DNA of 64,000 nt from Pseudovibrio exalbescens DSM 16456 (lineage in GTDB: Bacteria > Pseudomonadota > Alphaproteobacteria > Rhizobiales > Stappiaceae), in the NCBI RefSeq assembly GCF_000422785.1, contig NZ_KE383919.1, forward strand, positions 186,001 to 250,000, read 5' to 3'. The position numbers and the translations under genes are program-made. This document shows, piece by piece, positions 1 to 9,192 of this stretch. The notes below the pieces were generated by a model. It saw only the letters and a list, made by a program, of their open reading frames with translations. It did not search any database and was not told the DNA's origin. Position 1 is the first letter of the stretch. Every line of letters starts with the position of its first letter.

Positions 1-454
1 CAAGAAGATCCTGCAGGAAAAGCTGGTCGTGTCCACCATCGAGCTTCGTGGCCAACGCGATGTAGACCGCACCACGGCCCACCTTGACGCGCGCCGTTTG
101 TTCAACTTTCTCGTGGCGCGCGGTGTCATTGAAGCAGACATGGGCGTCAGCCCGCCCAAACCCTATCAGGGTCCGGTCATTCCACTCCTGAATATCGACA
201 TGCTTGAGGCTCCTGTCCCGGGGATCATTCTTTACCACGTCGATCCGGGTTCTGAAGTGGAAGAAGGGCAACCTCTGGTAACCCTTATCCGTGAACCGGG
301 TAATCCTGACAGAGACGTTACGTTAACGGCTCCACAGGCTGGTCTTATCCTCACGCGCCGTAGTCATCGTTACACCCGTTCCGGGGATGCCCTGCTGAAA
401 TTGCTTGGCAGCAAGCCCAGTGCTACGGGCAAAGGAAGTATTCTGGAGAACTAA
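1..454 (+). CDS. Succinylglutamate desuccinylase/aspartoacylase-family deacylase, C-terminal part
   Basis: The gene is cut by the window edge: the frame is open from base 2, so the GTG at base 29 is probably an internal valine. About 150 residues are visible. They match the C-terminal half of AstE/AspA-type zinc deacylases: an ELRG segment early on, a LVARGVI helix, then a beta-rich end beginning at APVPGI and containing PGSEVEEGQPL, as in family members that carry a biotinyl-like end domain. The zinc ligands and catalytic Glu would lie in the missing part. The family removes acyl groups from amino acids (N-acetylaspartate, succinylglutamate, N-acetyl-diaminobutyrate in ectoine breakdown). 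Which substrate applies here cannot be told. A strong inverted repeat follows the stop codon. Confidence 0.8.
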   Translation, partial: KKILQEKLVVSTIELRGQRDVDRTTAHLDARRLFNFLVARGVIEADMGVSPPKPYQGPVIPLLNIDMLEAPVPGIILYHVDPGSEVEEGQPLVTLIREPGNPDRDVTLTAPQAGLILTRRSHRYTRSGDALLKLLGSKPSATGKGSILEN

Positions 455-497
455 TCGCAAGCCTCATCCAAGGCTCCTCTGGGATAACAGCAAGATG

Positions 498-538
498 AGG
501 CCCGAAGGTGTGACATCTGTACGCATGTCATCGGGCCT
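498..538 (+). terminator. Inverted repeat, probable terminator of the deacylase gene
   Basis: AGGCCCGA (498-505) pairs with TCGGGCCT (531-538), and inside it TGACAT (511-516) pairs with ATGTCA (525-530), leaving a 5-base bulge and an 8-base loop. Only a short T-rich stretch follows, so termination is likely but not classical. Confidence 0.6.
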
Positions 539-669
539 TCCTAATCTAACGTAAAAGCTGTACACGTTGCTCCAGTTGTTTGACAGATATTTCTGCTGTC
601 GTCATCATAACTGCACCTGCCCGAGGGCAGGCTGTGATCGTGTGAATGCTAAAATAAGAAAGTAGCCCC

Positions 670-1359
670 ATGGCGATTGACCATTTGCTGGCAGAACATG
701 CGCGGGAAAGCCTGGCCGACAAGGCCTACCGTCTCATTGAGGAACTGATTGTAAATCTTGACCTCTCCCCGGGCATGGTTCTGACAGAAAGCGATCTTTG
801 TGAACGAACCGAAATCGGTCGTACTCCTGTGCGCGAAGCAATCAAGCGGCTCTCTACCGAAGGGTTGATTGTCATCAGACCCCGCAAAGGCCTGTTTGTC
901 TCTGAAGTCGAACCAGCCGAATATGTGTTGATGCTGGAAACCCGTAAACCTCTGGAACAGCTGATGGTTGCATCAGCCGTCAAGCGGGCCACAGCGCAGG
1001 AGCGTGAGGCTCTGGCGGAATGTGCTGAGGAAATTCTCAAGCAAGCGCGCGCTGAAGATGTGAAGGGCTATCTGAGAGCTGACAAAATCTTTGATGAGGT
1101 GCTGTGCGCGGTATCACGCAATCCATACACCGCACGGGCCTGTGCTCCGCTGCAGACCATGAGCAGACGCGCATGGAGTGCCTTCCGAGGGGCTGAGAAG
1201 CTGGAAGATTCAGCCATCCTGCACCGCGATGTAGCTGTGGCTTTGGCCAACAACGATGCGGACAAGGCACAGGAAGCCATTACGCAGTTGATGGACCACC
1301 TGACGCATTTTGCCGTGGAACAGGCAGAGCAGCATGAACAGATTGCGCTGGCTCGTTGA
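670..1359 (+). CDS. GntR-family transcriptional regulator, FCD type
   Basis: A 229-residue protein of usual length for the family. Residues about 12-80 form a GntR winged helix-turn-helix: SDLCER, then TPVREAIKRL as the recognition region, then the wing at IRPRKGLFV. The rest is an FCD ligand-binding domain. In FCD proteins a D-x3-H pair and two later His residues bind a metal. Here the first pair reads D-K-I-F-D, so that His is Asp, while LHRDV and MDHL keep the other two. The gene follows the deacylase gene on the same strand, and regulators of this type often control neighbouring catabolic genes, but a terminator-like repeat separates them. The ATG has only a weak purine-rich region before it. 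No target or effector can be read from the sequence. Confidence 0.88.
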   Translation: MAIDHLLAEHARESLADKAYRLIEELIVNLDLSPGMVLTESDLCERTEIGRTPVREAIKRLSTEGLIVIRPRKGLFVSEVEPAEYVLMLETRKPLEQLMVASAVKRATAQEREALAECAEEILKQARAEDVKGYLRADKIFDEVLCAVSRNPYTARACAPLQTMSRRAWSAFRGAEKLEDSAILHRDVAVALANNDADKAQEAITQLMDHLTHFAVEQAEQHEQIALAR

Positions 1360-1369
1360 GGCAGCGCTG

Positions 1370-1684
1370 CTAGATGGGGTCGATGCGAGCGGTTCGTCCG
1401 CTCGCTCCCATCAAGATTGAGTAGGATTTGCCTTGCTCAACCGCGACCCGGCGCCCGCCATACAGGGTCGACTGACGCACACGCATCTCGCCATGTGCGG
1501 TTTCAAAACGCCAAATACCGCTATACACATCAGAAGCTTGCACCGGCGCGTACATGATTTCGCAGCGCGGGGGCGCGGACGGAGGCCTGGCAACTACCAA
1601 CAGGTTGGCACGGATATCATGCCCTTCATCGTCCTGATCAATGTATCCCACTGCCCGGTGGATGACCTGATATCCGCCCGTCAT
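1370..1684 (-). CDS. Hypothetical protein at the end of the flagellar block
   Basis: A 104-residue protein I do not recognise. It starts 2 bases after the stop of the gene before it and is the last gene of the flgE-to-fliR block, so it is almost certainly co-transcribed. The sequence looks like a small soluble beta-rich fold, with a short central Pro-rich stretch (ARPPSAPPR) and alternating charged strands. There is no signal peptide or membrane segment. Its place suggests a motility-related role, but this is inference from position only. It lies tail to tail with gntR with only about 10 bases between the stops. Confidence 0.65.
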   Translation of the reverse strand: MTGGYQVIHRAVGYIDQDDEGHDIRANLLVVARPPSAPPRCEIMYAPVQASDVYSGIWRFETAHGEMRVRQSTLYGGRRVAVEQGKSYSILMGASGRTARIDPI

Positions 1685-1686
1685 TG

Positions 1687-2145
1687 CTACATGGGCTCCA
1701 CGGCTTCCTGAGGCACGTGGAACGCGAACTCCTGCACCAGAACATCCTGAACGATATCCACGCCAAACCGCTCGTTGACGCGTGTCTTGATTTCGTCGGT
1801 GATGTCTTTCAGCTCCGTACGCTCCAGCTGCGCGAACCGCTTGTCCGCACGGGCGTAAATCAGACGAAACGCCTCATCCACCACGAACGCATGAGGCGGC
1901 ACAGCCAGCTTTGCCAAGGTTTCTGCATCAATTGTGAAAACGAACTTGGCAATGATGTACCCGTAAATGTGACCATCTTCCAATACAGGCACATTGATTG
2001 GCTGCGTTTTCTGGTAGTCAAGCCCTTCCAGATGCGCTTCCTTTTGCATCATGGGGTCGTTCTGCGTTTTCCAGAGAGCCGTGGCGTATCCGGCAAACAA
2101 GGTCACGCCGCAGATCCATATGCCGGTCAGAAGTATCTTGAACAT
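1687..2145 (-). CDS. Membrane-anchored protein in the flagellar block, FliL-like in layout
   Basis: A 152-residue protein with one N-terminal membrane segment (residues about 3-24) followed by a periplasmic domain, the same topology as FliL. The domain has INVPVLEDG near residue 50 and GYIIAKFVFTID, then an acidic and basic helical region, recalling FliL or stomatin-like folds, but I see no decisive signature. A true FliL is encoded at 21463-21951, so this is at best a second, distant relative. It sits 6 bases after the flgN-like gene and 2 bases before a small unknown gene, in one operon. A role near the basal body or stator is an inference from topology and context. Confidence 0.65.
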   Translation of the reverse strand: MFKILLTGIWICGVTLFAGYATALWKTQNDPMMQKEAHLEGLDYQKTQPINVPVLEDGHIYGYIIAKFVFTIDAETLAKLAVPPHAFVVDEAFRLIYARADKRFAQLERTELKDITDEIKTRVNERFGVDIVQDVLVQEFAFHVPQEAVEPM

Positions 2146-2151
2146 TGCGGA

Positions 2152-2595
2152 TTACAAGCCTCCTGCAGACGCGTCATAGGTTCCATCGGAATCGATTTCC
2201 CGAATGGCATCCGTCAACTTGCTCGACAAATCGCGCACTGTTTCCAATTGGGTGGACAGCAATTTGAGGTTCAATGCCACCCGTTCACGCAGGTTTTGCA
2301 GGCGATCCACCAGTGCGGACGGCAAGTCATCCAGCGCAACAGTTTCACCAACGCGCTCCAACTCCAGCATGACCTTGCTCTTGCGGTAGGCAGCTTCTTC
2401 AAGATCGAAGGCCTCGTGGGCGTTTATAGCGCGAATTTCTTCCTCAACGACTCGCTCGGCGCGCTCGATAATGGCCTCAAGGCGGGCGTATTCCTGCCCG
2501 GACATGTACCGGCCGGTCTGAACGGGCTCGGCTTGCGTGAGTTGTTGATGCGTGTCTGCTTCCTTGACGAGGCTTGTATGCGCCTGTTCAGACAT
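2152..2595 (-). CDS. FlgN-like export chaperone candidate
   Basis: A 147-residue, mostly helical protein. It has a charged N-terminal third, then a long heptad-like helix pair with LERV and LDDLPSALVDRLQNLRE. FlgN, the chaperone for the hook-filament junction proteins FlgK and FlgL, has this size and build. The start codon overlaps the stop of flgJ in a TAATG arrangement, so the two are translationally coupled. In related alphaproteobacteria a small helical gene of this kind follows flgJ. The assignment rests on size, coiled-coil character and position rather than a clear sequence match. Confidence 0.6.
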   Translation of the reverse strand: MSEQAHTSLVKEADTHQQLTQAEPVQTGRYMSGQEYARLEAIIERAERVVEEEIRAINAHEAFDLEEAAYRKSKVMLELERVGETVALDDLPSALVDRLQNLRERVALNLKLLSTQLETVRDLSSKLTDAIREIDSDGTYDASAGGL

Positions 2596-3092
2596 TATGC
2601 GTCACCTTTTTGAGTTTCTGTCTGGAGAGAGTCAGGCACCAACCGTTCGGCCAAGCCTATACCGCCGCTACGCGCCATCTGGGCCGCCAATTGCTCGGCC
2701 ATCATGCCCTTCCACATATGACCAGCTGTGCCACTGCCAAACACGCTATCCATGTTGGTGGGCAGCATGGACTTGATGAAGGTTTGCAAAACAGCAGCTT
2801 CGAGCTTTTCGCCAAGACTGTCTTGCGCAGCATTGGCAACGGAATGCACACCTTCCGCCGTGCGGCTTTCAACCGGCGTACCTGAAGAAGCAAACGAAGC
2901 TCCGGTTCCGCTGGCGCCGACCTGCTCGGCACGCGCCATTGCCGAGACCCAAGACACTTCTTCGCCAGCGACCGGAAGATTCGCAGCAACGGACACAGGC
3001 TTTGACAAGGATTGCCGGGCCGACGAGACTTCAAGCGGATCAGCCTGCTTGAGGACATCCATCACGATATCACCGATGGGAGAAACAGCCAT
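2595..3092 (-). CDS. flgJ: FlgJ-type rod-binding protein without a muramidase domain
   Basis: About 165 residues. The C-terminal half carries the rod-binding domain signature: FIKSMLP, then an MWKGMMAEQLAAQMA-like stretch and GGIGLAE, as in the N-terminal half of enterobacterial FlgJ. The peptidoglycan-hydrolase half is absent, which is usual in alphaproteobacteria, where a separate lytic transglycosylase does the cutting. Such a gene lies at 12002-12580. I chose the ATG at 3092 because it has GAGG 9 bases upstream and gives a normal N-terminus; the longer reading would need a TTG. The gene follows the fliJ-like gene and overlaps the flgN-like gene by one base. Confidence 0.85.
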   Translation of the reverse strand: MAVSPIGDIVMDVLKQADPLEVSSARQSLSKPVSVAANLPVAGEEVSWVSAMARAEQVGASGTGASFASSGTPVESRTAEGVHSVANAAQDSLGEKLEAAVLQTFIKSMLPTNMDSVFGSGTAGHMWKGMMAEQLAAQMARSGGIGLAERLVPDSLQTETQKGDA

Positions 3093-3141
3093 GAGCGAAA
3101 ACCTCAAGGTTCAGGGGTGGACCTAGTTGCCGAAACCGTAC

Positions 3142-3555
3142 TTAGCGAGGCTTATCCCGGCCTGACCTTTGTTTGAGGACCTGCAGCTCGGCCACTTCCA
3201 TCAAAGACTTGCGTTCGGCATTTCGGTCGTGATCGGTCTTGGCTTCCTTATGCTGCTTTTCGGCCATGGTGGTTTTGCGCTTTTCACCCAACAGTTGATC
3301 CGTCAACTGTTTTACTCGGGCCTGCTTGCGCGTTTTCTCGGCAGCAGCTCGTTTCAGTTTCCGCGCGATCGTCTGATTGACCACTTCCCCGAGCGGCCCC
3401 TCATGACTGCCCCACTGACTTGTCAGGTCCTCCGCTCGCTCCTCCAGCGCGTGAATATCAGCGTTGGCTACCGAGATTTCGTAGCGAATGGCCTCTTCTT
3501 GTTGGCGCTGAACCTTGACGATGCGCTGAAGGCGCGCCATGCGTTTTCTGTCCAT
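3142..3555 (-). CDS. FliJ-like coiled-coil protein
   Basis: A 137-residue, highly charged, nearly all-helical protein with an N-terminal MARLQRIVKVQRQQEE helix and a second long helix rich in Lys, Glu and Gln. FliJ, which couples the FliI ATPase to the FlhA export gate, has this size and antiparallel coiled-coil build. It lies between fliR (3 bases upstream) and flgJ. FliI itself is far away at 34992, so the assignment depends on character and on the absence of any other FliJ candidate in the window. A general coiled-coil motility protein remains possible. Confidence 0.6.
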   Translation of the reverse strand: MDRKRMARLQRIVKVQRQQEEAIRYEISVANADIHALEERAEDLTSQWGSHEGPLGEVVNQTIARKLKRAAAEKTRKQARVKQLTDQLLGEKRKTTMAEKQHKEAKTDHDRNAERKSLMEVAELQVLKQRSGRDKPR

Positions 3556-3558
3556 GGC

Positions 3559-4314
3559 CTACTCCAACACCAACCACATGCCCAAACCATTGAAGAACAA
3601 AGAAATCATCTCGGAAATTGTGAGATAGAGCACGAAGACACCCCCGAGAACAATGATCGGCAGCCCCACGAAGTACACCGGAAGCTGTGGCATCAACCGG
3701 TTGGTCAGCCCCAACGATAGATTTATGATCACACCGTAGACAAAAAACGGCGCAGTGATGCGCAACGCCAGAAGAGCCCCTTGTGTCAGGCGATCAGCCA
3801 ATTGCAGGGTGGCCGCATTCGGCATGAATACCCCCTCCACCGGGACGGCTGCATAGGACTGAGCGATAGCCATAAACACGTCAATGTGCGCATCCGATAT
3901 GAACAGCATGGCCGTTGCAGACAAGGTCACAATGGCAGCCAACGGGGGCACTTGCTCGTTATCCTCCACCATGGGCACAGGCATGTTGAAGCTGGTGGCA
4001 TTGGCAGCAGCGCCCATAAGCATTTGCAACATGGCAAAAAACACCCGACCGAACAGACCAATCACAATGCCGATAATCAGCTCAGCCAAAATGATGCGAA
4101 CCAGTTGCCCCGTATCTGCTTGAGCCACCGCCGGCTGAACCTGGGACAGCAATAGCGGGGTGATAGCAAGCGTCGCCGACAGAGCAATGAACAGGCGCAC
4201 CCGAAGCGCCACGCGTGGCGAGGCGAACCCGGGCATGACCATCAAACAGCCGCCCACTCGGCAGAAAATCACAAACGCTGATAAAAGAAGCGTCGGGATT
4301 TCCGTCAGATTCAC
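3559..4314 (-). CDS. fliR: Flagellar export gate protein FliR
   Basis: A 251-residue integral membrane protein with about six hydrophobic segments, beginning with [22 protein letters not shown], the typical FliR opening with the conserved FxR and [18 protein letters not shown] is the second hallmark. With FliP and FliQ it forms the export gate through which rod, hook and filament subunits leave the cytoplasm. The ATG overlaps the flhA stop codon (ATGA), so the two are coupled, and fliQ lies just before flhA, so much of the gate is encoded together while fliP is in another operon. Confidence 0.97.
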   Translation of the reverse strand: MNLTEIPTLLLSAFVIFCRVGGCLMVMPGFASPRVALRVRLFIALSATLAITPLLLSQVQPAVAQADTGQLVRIILAELIIGIVIGLFGRVFFAMLQMLMGAAANATSFNMPVPMVEDNEQVPPLAAIVTLSATAMLFISDAHIDVFMAIAQSYAAVPVEGVFMPNAATLQLADRLTQGALLALRITAPFFVYGVIINLSLGLTNRLMPQLPVYFVGLPIIVLGGVFVLYLTISEMISLFFNGLGMWLVLE

Positions 4315-6386
4315 GAGATCGTCCCCAAGGTCTCCACTTCGATGCCACGCGCCACTTCCATGTGAGACAGAACCGGCAAGGCCGGGAACATGCGCTCCGT
4401 GATCATGCGCACATAGGTTCGGGCCTCCGGAGCAACAACAAGAGCAAAACGATGGCCTGCTGCAATCCGTTGCCGGATCGCCTCCGACGCTTCCTTTGCA
4501 AAATCTTCGACCTGTTTGGGCTCCATGTCGAACTCGATCGCTTCACCGCTGGCATCGCGGCGCAAGGCCTGGTGGAAGGCCAGATCCCAGCGGTTGCCCA
4601 AACGCAGCACCTTCAGATGGCCATCATCGGCAATGTCTCCACAGATCTGTGTAGCCATGCGCGTACGTACGTGATCGGCAATCTGTTCCGGACGGCGTGC
4701 GTGCGGCGCAATTTCCGCAATCGCTTCAAGGATCAAGGAGAGATTTCGAATGGAGATTCGTTCCGCAAGCAACAACTTCAGCACGGCCTGAAGCCCCGAA
4801 TAGCTCACATGCTGGGGAACGATATCATCTATCAAGCGCTTGTAAGCTGGATCCAGACGATCGAACAGATTGCGCATGTCCTTGTACGAGAGCAACTGCG
4901 CCAGGTTGTTTCGGATGACCTCGGACAAGTGGGTCAACACGACCGAAAGATTATCAACGGTGGTATACCCGGATCGCTTTACTTCGTGCTCGAACGCCTT
5001 GGGAACCCACATGGCCTTCATGCCGAACGCAGGCTCGCGGGTCTCTTTGCCTGGCAAGGCGGGCAAGTCTCGCTCCCCACCGATGACAAGCAACTCGCCG
5101 ACTCGGATATCCTGGGCGGCAACCATGGTCCCATGAATGCGGAACTCGTAGCTTTTCGGTTCAAGATCAATGTTGTCGGTCAACTTGATCTCCGGCACCA
5201 CGAAACCATACTGCTCTGCAAATTTCTTGCGCATCTTGTTGATGCGACTTCCGATTTCAGGTTTGGCCGCCAAGAGCCGCGAGGTCAACTGCTTGCCAAG
5301 GCGCACTTCGATTTCAGGCAGTTCCAGACTGTCCTTGACCGACTCGCGCTTGGCCTCTGCTTCCCGATCGGCAATTGCCTGCTTAGCCGCCGCTTCCTGC
5401 TTACGCTGAGCCTCCAGACGACGGGGAATGGAGTAAGCGGAAAACGCCAGTACGCCAGAAAGAAAGGCAAAGGGGAGAAATGGCAGCCCCGGCAATACAC
5501 CCATCAGCAACATCAGAAGTGATGCCACACCCAGAGCACGCGGATAGCCCCCCAACTGTCCGAGAACGGCCTGCTCTGCCGAGCCCTTCGTACCGCCCTT
5601 CGAGACGAGAAGGCCCGCCGCGAGCGAGACGACAAGCGCCGGAATCTGCGACACCAGACCATCCCCCACGGACAGTTTGGTAAACACATCTGCTGCTTCG
5701 GACAACTCCATGTTGTAACGGGTCACGCCGATGATGATACCACCGAGAATATTGACGGCCGTAATAATCAGGCCTGCCACCGCGTCGCCGCGAACAAACT
5801 TCGAGGCACCGTCCATGGCGCCGAAGAACGAACTCTCCTCTTCCAACTCGTGGCGGCGGCGCTGCGCTTCCTTATCATCAATCATTCCGGCTGACAGGTC
5901 GGCGTCGATGGCCATCTGCTTGCCCGGAATGGCGTCAAGGGTGAAGCGCGCGCCAACCTCGGCGATACGGGTTGCACCCTTTGTGATCACGAGGAAGTTG
6001 ATGGTGACAAGAATCGCAAAAACGATCAGACCGATCACGAAGTCGCCACTCATGACAAACTTCGAAAAGCCGTGAATGACGTAGCCAGCAGCAAGAGGTC
6101 CTTCGTGCCCCTCAGCAAGAATGACGCGTGTTGTTGCGATATTGAGAGCCAAACGCAACATCGTGGCAATCAGCAGGATTGTGGGAAACGAGGAGAACTC
6201 AAGGGGCCGCTGAATCCACAATGCCACCATGAGAATAAGCACGGAAAACGCCACCGATATCGCCAGCCCCATGTCAATCATGAAGGTCGGCATGGGCAGG
6301 AACAGCACAGACAGGATAAAGATTATCCCAACCGCAAATCCCAGATCCCGGCGGCTGGATGGTACTGATTGCACTGCATCGCTCAT
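4311..6386 (-). CDS. flhA: Flagellar export gate protein FlhA
   Basis: About 691 residues, the normal length. The first 310 or so hold eight membrane segments with the family signature around [22 protein letters not shown], and the rest is the cytoplasmic domain that docks export chaperones (SGYTTVDN, then [17 protein letters not shown]). FlhA uses the proton-motive force and passes substrates into the FliPQR channel. I prefer the ATG at 6386, which has AGGTG upstream, over a GTG four codons earlier. It lies 95 bases after fliQ and overlaps fliR. Several long reading frames on the opposite strand inside this gene are shadows. Confidence 0.98.
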   Translation of the reverse strand: MSDAVQSVPSSRRDLGFAVGIIFILSVLFLPMPTFMIDMGLAISVAFSVLILMVALWIQRPLEFSSFPTILLIATMLRLALNIATTRVILAEGHEGPLAAGYVIHGFSKFVMSGDFVIGLIVFAILVTINFLVITKGATRIAEVGARFTLDAIPGKQMAIDADLSAGMIDDKEAQRRRHELEEESSFFGAMDGASKFVRGDAVAGLIITAVNILGGIIIGVTRYNMELSEAADVFTKLSVGDGLVSQIPALVVSLAAGLLVSKGGTKGSAEQAVLGQLGGYPRALGVASLLMLLMGVLPGLPFLPFAFLSGVLAFSAYSIPRRLEAQRKQEAAAKQAIADREAEAKRESVKDSLELPEIEVRLGKQLTSRLLAAKPEIGSRINKMRKKFAEQYGFVVPEIKLTDNIDLEPKSYEFRIHGTMVAAQDIRVGELLVIGGERDLPALPGKETREPAFGMKAMWVPKAFEHEVKRSGYTTVDNLSVVLTHLSEVIRNNLAQLLSYKDMRNLFDRLDPAYKRLIDDIVPQHVSYSGLQAVLKLLLAERISIRNLSLILEAIAEIAPHARRPEQIADHVRTRMATQICGDIADDGHLKVLRLGNRWDLAFHQALRRDASGEAIEFDMEPKQVEDFAKEASEAIRQRIAAGHRFALVVAPEARTYVRMITERMFPALPVLSHMEVARGIEVETLGTIS

Positions 6387-6481
6387 TCTACATTTCACCT
6401 GAAGTCAGCAAAAACCCGTCCAATTTCTCAGGACCATGCCGAAGGAAACTTGTGTGAGCGTGGAGGAGCGGAAGGAATGGG

Positions 6482-6748
6482 CTAAAAACCGTTTTCAATT
6501 CGGCCATATAGCATTTCGGTCAACGCAAAAATCTGGCCACCAATGAACGGACCCGTGACCGCGACCATGATAAGGATCGCAACAATTTTAGGAATGAACG
6601 TGAGGGTCATCTCCTGAATCTGCGTCAGCGCCTGGAACAGGGCGATCACAAGCCCCACGGCCATGGCAACACCCACTGCGGGGCCTGTCGCCACAAGCAC
6701 GGTCCAAACCGCATTTCGCATGATATCGAGAGCGTCTGCTTCGTTCAT
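6482..6748 (-). CDS. fliQ: Flagellar export gate protein FliQ
   Basis: An 88-residue protein with two membrane segments, the usual FliQ build: an N-terminal MNEADALDIMRNAVW amphipathic start, a first segment ending at LVIALFQALTQIQE, the diagnostic loop LTFIPKI, and a second segment VAILIMVAVTGPFIGG. FliQ forms part of the spiral FliP5-FliQ4-FliR1 gate. About 100 bases separate it from flgD, with nothing I can identify between them, and the same operon continues to flhA and fliR. Confidence 0.97.
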   Translation of the reverse strand: MNEADALDIMRNAVWTVLVATGPAVGVAMAVGLVIALFQALTQIQEMTLTFIPKIVAILIMVAVTGPFIGGQIFALTEMLYGRIENGF

Positions 6749-6852
6749 TCTATTGCCCAGTTTGCCGATTCAGGCCCCGGCTGGCCACCCGCCCCCAACC
6801 ATATTGAAGGCTGGAAGCGGTCAACTCGTATGCGGTTTGCAATCTTAAGGCC

Positions 6853-7284
6853 TCACGCCTCAGGATTCTCCAATGGCGCATCGGAAATAGTCACGCCCGG
6901 CTGCATAAGAATGGCCGTTCCGTCTTCCAGTACAGCAACGTTACCCTGATGGGTGACTTGCACGGACTCAACAGTCCCGGAGACTTTTCCGTCATGTGTT
7001 GTTATCGTTTTGCCGATAAGCACAGCGGCCTGATCAACAGAACTCTGGTTGAGCATTGCTTCCAAATTCTGGTTGGTCATCGTCGCCTGTTCCACAGCCG
7101 AGAACTGGGCCAACTGCCCCATATACTCTGCTGTGTCCATTGGCTGAGTCGGATCCTGATTTTTCAAGGATTCCATGAACAGATGCAAGAAAGCCTCGTA
7201 ATCCATGTAGGCTTCATTGCGGTCTGCTTGTGCCGACGGCTGAGAGGAAGCGGAGGCAACGTTGTTTACTCCAGCGACTGTCAT
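6853..7284 (-). CDS. flgD: Hook-cap protein FlgD, short form
   Basis: A 143-residue protein. The N-terminal scaffold motif is intact: YEAFLHLFMESLKNQDPTQP, then MDTAEYMGQLAQFSAVEQ, which caps the growing hook. The C-terminal part after residue 90 is short and holds one beta domain (IGKTITTHDGKVSGTV), lacking the fuller tudor and FNIII parts of enterobacterial FlgD. Short FlgD forms are usual in alphaproteobacteria. It follows flbT by 15 bases. Confidence 0.95.
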   Translation of the reverse strand: MTVAGVNNVASASSQPSAQADRNEAYMDYEAFLHLFMESLKNQDPTQPMDTAEYMGQLAQFSAVEQATMTNQNLEAMLNQSSVDQAAVLIGKTITTHDGKVSGTVESVQVTHQGNVAVLEDGTAILMQPGVTISDAPLENPEA

Positions 7285-7299
7285 GATGTTGCTCCCGTT

Positions 7300-7734
7300 T
7301 TAGGCGGCCTGGCCGCGTACGTGATCGATGGATGGCATATCCGCAGGCAAGTCTCCGCTGGCGAGCACATCCGCCTCGACCTTGAAGAGCTTGCGCAGGG
7401 TTTTCAGCGTTTCAAAGAAGCGCCCCCGTTTCATCTGGTCTTCCACACGGTCCAACCCTTCATGGATGTCCAGATTACTTACGGCCCGACGCAGTGCCGC
7501 AATCATGTCCTTGTAGAGGGCAAGAACCTGCGGCTCGCTCGAAGGGTCAATCAGTGCATTCTGAACCACAAAGTAGAGCTGGCGCAGCGGTGTCGTGGTC
7601 TCTTCCGGCTGCATCACATGGCTTTCCAGAAGAAACGTGGCGTCGTTCAACAAGTTGATCGTGGTTTTCTGATCAAAACTGAGAACAGCTCCATTTACGA
7701 AAACCTTTTCGCCCGCGCGCAGATGAATACGCAT
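7300..7734 (-). CDS. flbT: Flagellin mRNA regulator FlbT
   Basis: About 144 residues, matching FlbT: MRIHLRAGEKVFVNGAV at the start, then LNDATFLLESHVM and a helical C-terminus. In Caulobacter FlbT binds the 5' untranslated region of flagellin mRNA and holds back translation until the hook is complete. I chose the ATG at 7734 because GGGGAG lies 5 to 6 bases upstream; the GTG two codons earlier is too close to that site. It forms a pair with flaF immediately upstream. The flagellin target is not in this window. Confidence 0.95.
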   Translation of the reverse strand: MRIHLRAGEKVFVNGAVLSFDQKTTINLLNDATFLLESHVMQPEETTTPLRQLYFVVQNALIDPSSEPQVLALYKDMIAALRRAVSNLDIHEGLDRVEDQMKRGRFFETLKTLRKLFKVEADVLASGDLPADMPSIDHVRGQAA

Positions 7735-7745
7735 GTGCACTCCCC

Positions 7746-8093
7746 TTAATTCAGACCGTCGCGAATATTCTCATTCACTTGAATCAGTGTGTCGAAATCT
7801 TCGGTTTCGCCACTGCGGATCTTGTCTGCGTGTTTGATGCAGAAAATGCCGATGGAAATGAGCTCCGCTCTGAGGTCCATGGGCAAAGCATTGTCGTCGC
7901 TGCCAAGGTCTTCGATCAGAAACGACCAAAGCTGACGGATTGTTATCAACGCCTTTGCGGCTTCATCGGAGGTAGGCCCAGCATCCCGCGCTTCTTCCAG
8001 TTGCTTGATCGCCAGCGTGAACACTTCCCGTTCCTGGGCGCGTTTATCAACCGCTGAATCTTCCAGGGTTTCGGCGTAGGACATCTGATACAT
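7746..8093 (-). CDS. flaF: Flagellar biosynthesis regulator FlaF
   Basis: A 115-residue helical protein with the FlaF opening MYQMSYAETLEDS and a LWSFLIEDLGSDDNALP segment. FlaF works opposite to FlbT in alphaproteobacteria and is needed for flagellin synthesis and export; in Caulobacter it contacts flagellin. The order flgL-flaF-flbT-flgD is that of the rhizobial flagellar cluster. It starts about 35 bases after the flgL stop. Confidence 0.95.
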   Translation of the reverse strand: MYQMSYAETLEDSAVDKRAQEREVFTLAIKQLEEARDAGPTSDEAAKALITIRQLWSFLIEDLGSDDNALPMDLRAELISIGIFCIKHADKIRSGETEDFDTLIQVNENIRDGLN

Positions 8094-8127
8094 GACAAAA
8101 CCTTTTTATGTTTCTTTGACTGGCCGA

Positions 8128-9189
8128 TTAGCGGATGTAGTTGAGCAGGCTCAGCTTGTTCAAACGCGAGGTAATCGCATAGTTGGCTTCAAGCTGGGTC
8201 TCGGCTTCCGTCAACCGAACAGCCACCTCATTCGGGTCGACGTTCTCGATTTCGTTTACACGGATGTTCAAGGTGGACATGCGGTTGTCGAGGCTCTTTT
8301 CAGCAAGATCCAAACGGTGCTGGACCGCACCGATATCGGTCTGCACCTTGTTGATCCCGTCGATACCCTGAGTGATTGCAGCTACCGAATTGTCGATGAC
8401 GACAGATTCAGTCTCAGGATCCAGATCTGCTGCACCAATTAGCCCAACCATGGCATAGGCTTTGGCAAGCTGCTTGAAGGACTGATCGTTAGCCGACTGC
8501 GTGCTGTTCACGTTCACGCCGGTTTCAATGTTTGCAGACATCACCGTGTCTGTTGCATTGGACCAGTTCGCCCCCCAGTTTGCCGCATTGAATTGATTGG
8601 TCGCACTTGCCTCATCGTTGAAGGTGTCGTCCAGAAACGTCTGCATCTGGGCCTTCGTGATGTTTTTTGTGTTTGCGCTGTCGCTCAACGGAAACCCGAA
8701 GTGCGTTGCAAACTCCGCTTCAATCGCTGCCTTGGCCGAGGCTTCGAAATCCTGCATGGGCCCGCTGCCCACGTTCTCGCCACCAAACACGTAGACCCCA
8801 CCGGCACTGGTGTTCAGCAGGGATGTGAGGGAGTCCATTTCCGTGTTGGCCAGCTTGGACAAGGTGATGATGGAGCCGCCGGTATCGCGCACACCAATCA
8901 TCTGCGAGCGGAACGCATCGGCGGCTTCACGCAGCGTGTCTACCGACTGATAGGCAACATCCAGCTTCATCTCAGTCTGGCTATTGGACAGGTCCAAACG
9001 TTCAGCATAGTTGAAATCATTGCGCAAGGACGAGGCCGTGCCAGCCTGTGCACCCACCGCAAGACCAAGATCGGCATGTTTACCGGTTGCATTCTCAATG
9101 GTGAGGCGATGCAACTCGTTATTGCCTTCCTGAATGAACTGCACCATGCGCGAGGACATGGTCATGCTGGAAACATTATAGATTGCCAT
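8128..9189 (-). CDS. flgL: Hook-filament junction protein FlgL
   Basis: A 353-residue flagellin-like protein. The N-terminal region has MVQFIQEGNNELHRL and the C-terminal region has LNIRVNEIENVDPNEVAVRLTE, which ends in the coiled-coil typical of flagellin-fold proteins; the middle is variable. FlgL, with FlgK, joins hook to filament. The 3-base gap to flgK and the shared operon support this over a flagellin assignment, as does the length. A flagellin gene proper would normally be a separate unit. Confidence 0.93.
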   Translation of the reverse strand: MAIYNVSSMTMSSRMVQFIQEGNNELHRLTIENATGKHADLGLAVGAQAGTASSLRNDFNYAERLDLSNSQTEMKLDVAYQSVDTLREAADAFRSQMIGVRDTGGSIITLSKLANTEMDSLTSLLNTSAGGVYVFGGENVGSGPMQDFEASAKAAIEAEFATHFGFPLSDSANTKNITKAQMQTFLDDTFNDEASATNQFNAANWGANWSNATDTVMSANIETGVNVNSTQSANDQSFKQLAKAYAMVGLIGAADLDPETESVVIDNSVAAITQGIDGINKVQTDIGAVQHRLDLAEKSLDNRMSTLNIRVNEIENVDPNEVAVRLTEAETQLEANYAITSRLNKLSLLNYIR

Positions 9190-9192
9190 TAC

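Noticed and set aside
4362-5522. A 386-codon open frame on the plus strand inside flhA
   Set aside because: It is antisense to a fully conserved FlhA and encodes no recognisable domain; long shadow frames are expected opposite GC-rich genes.
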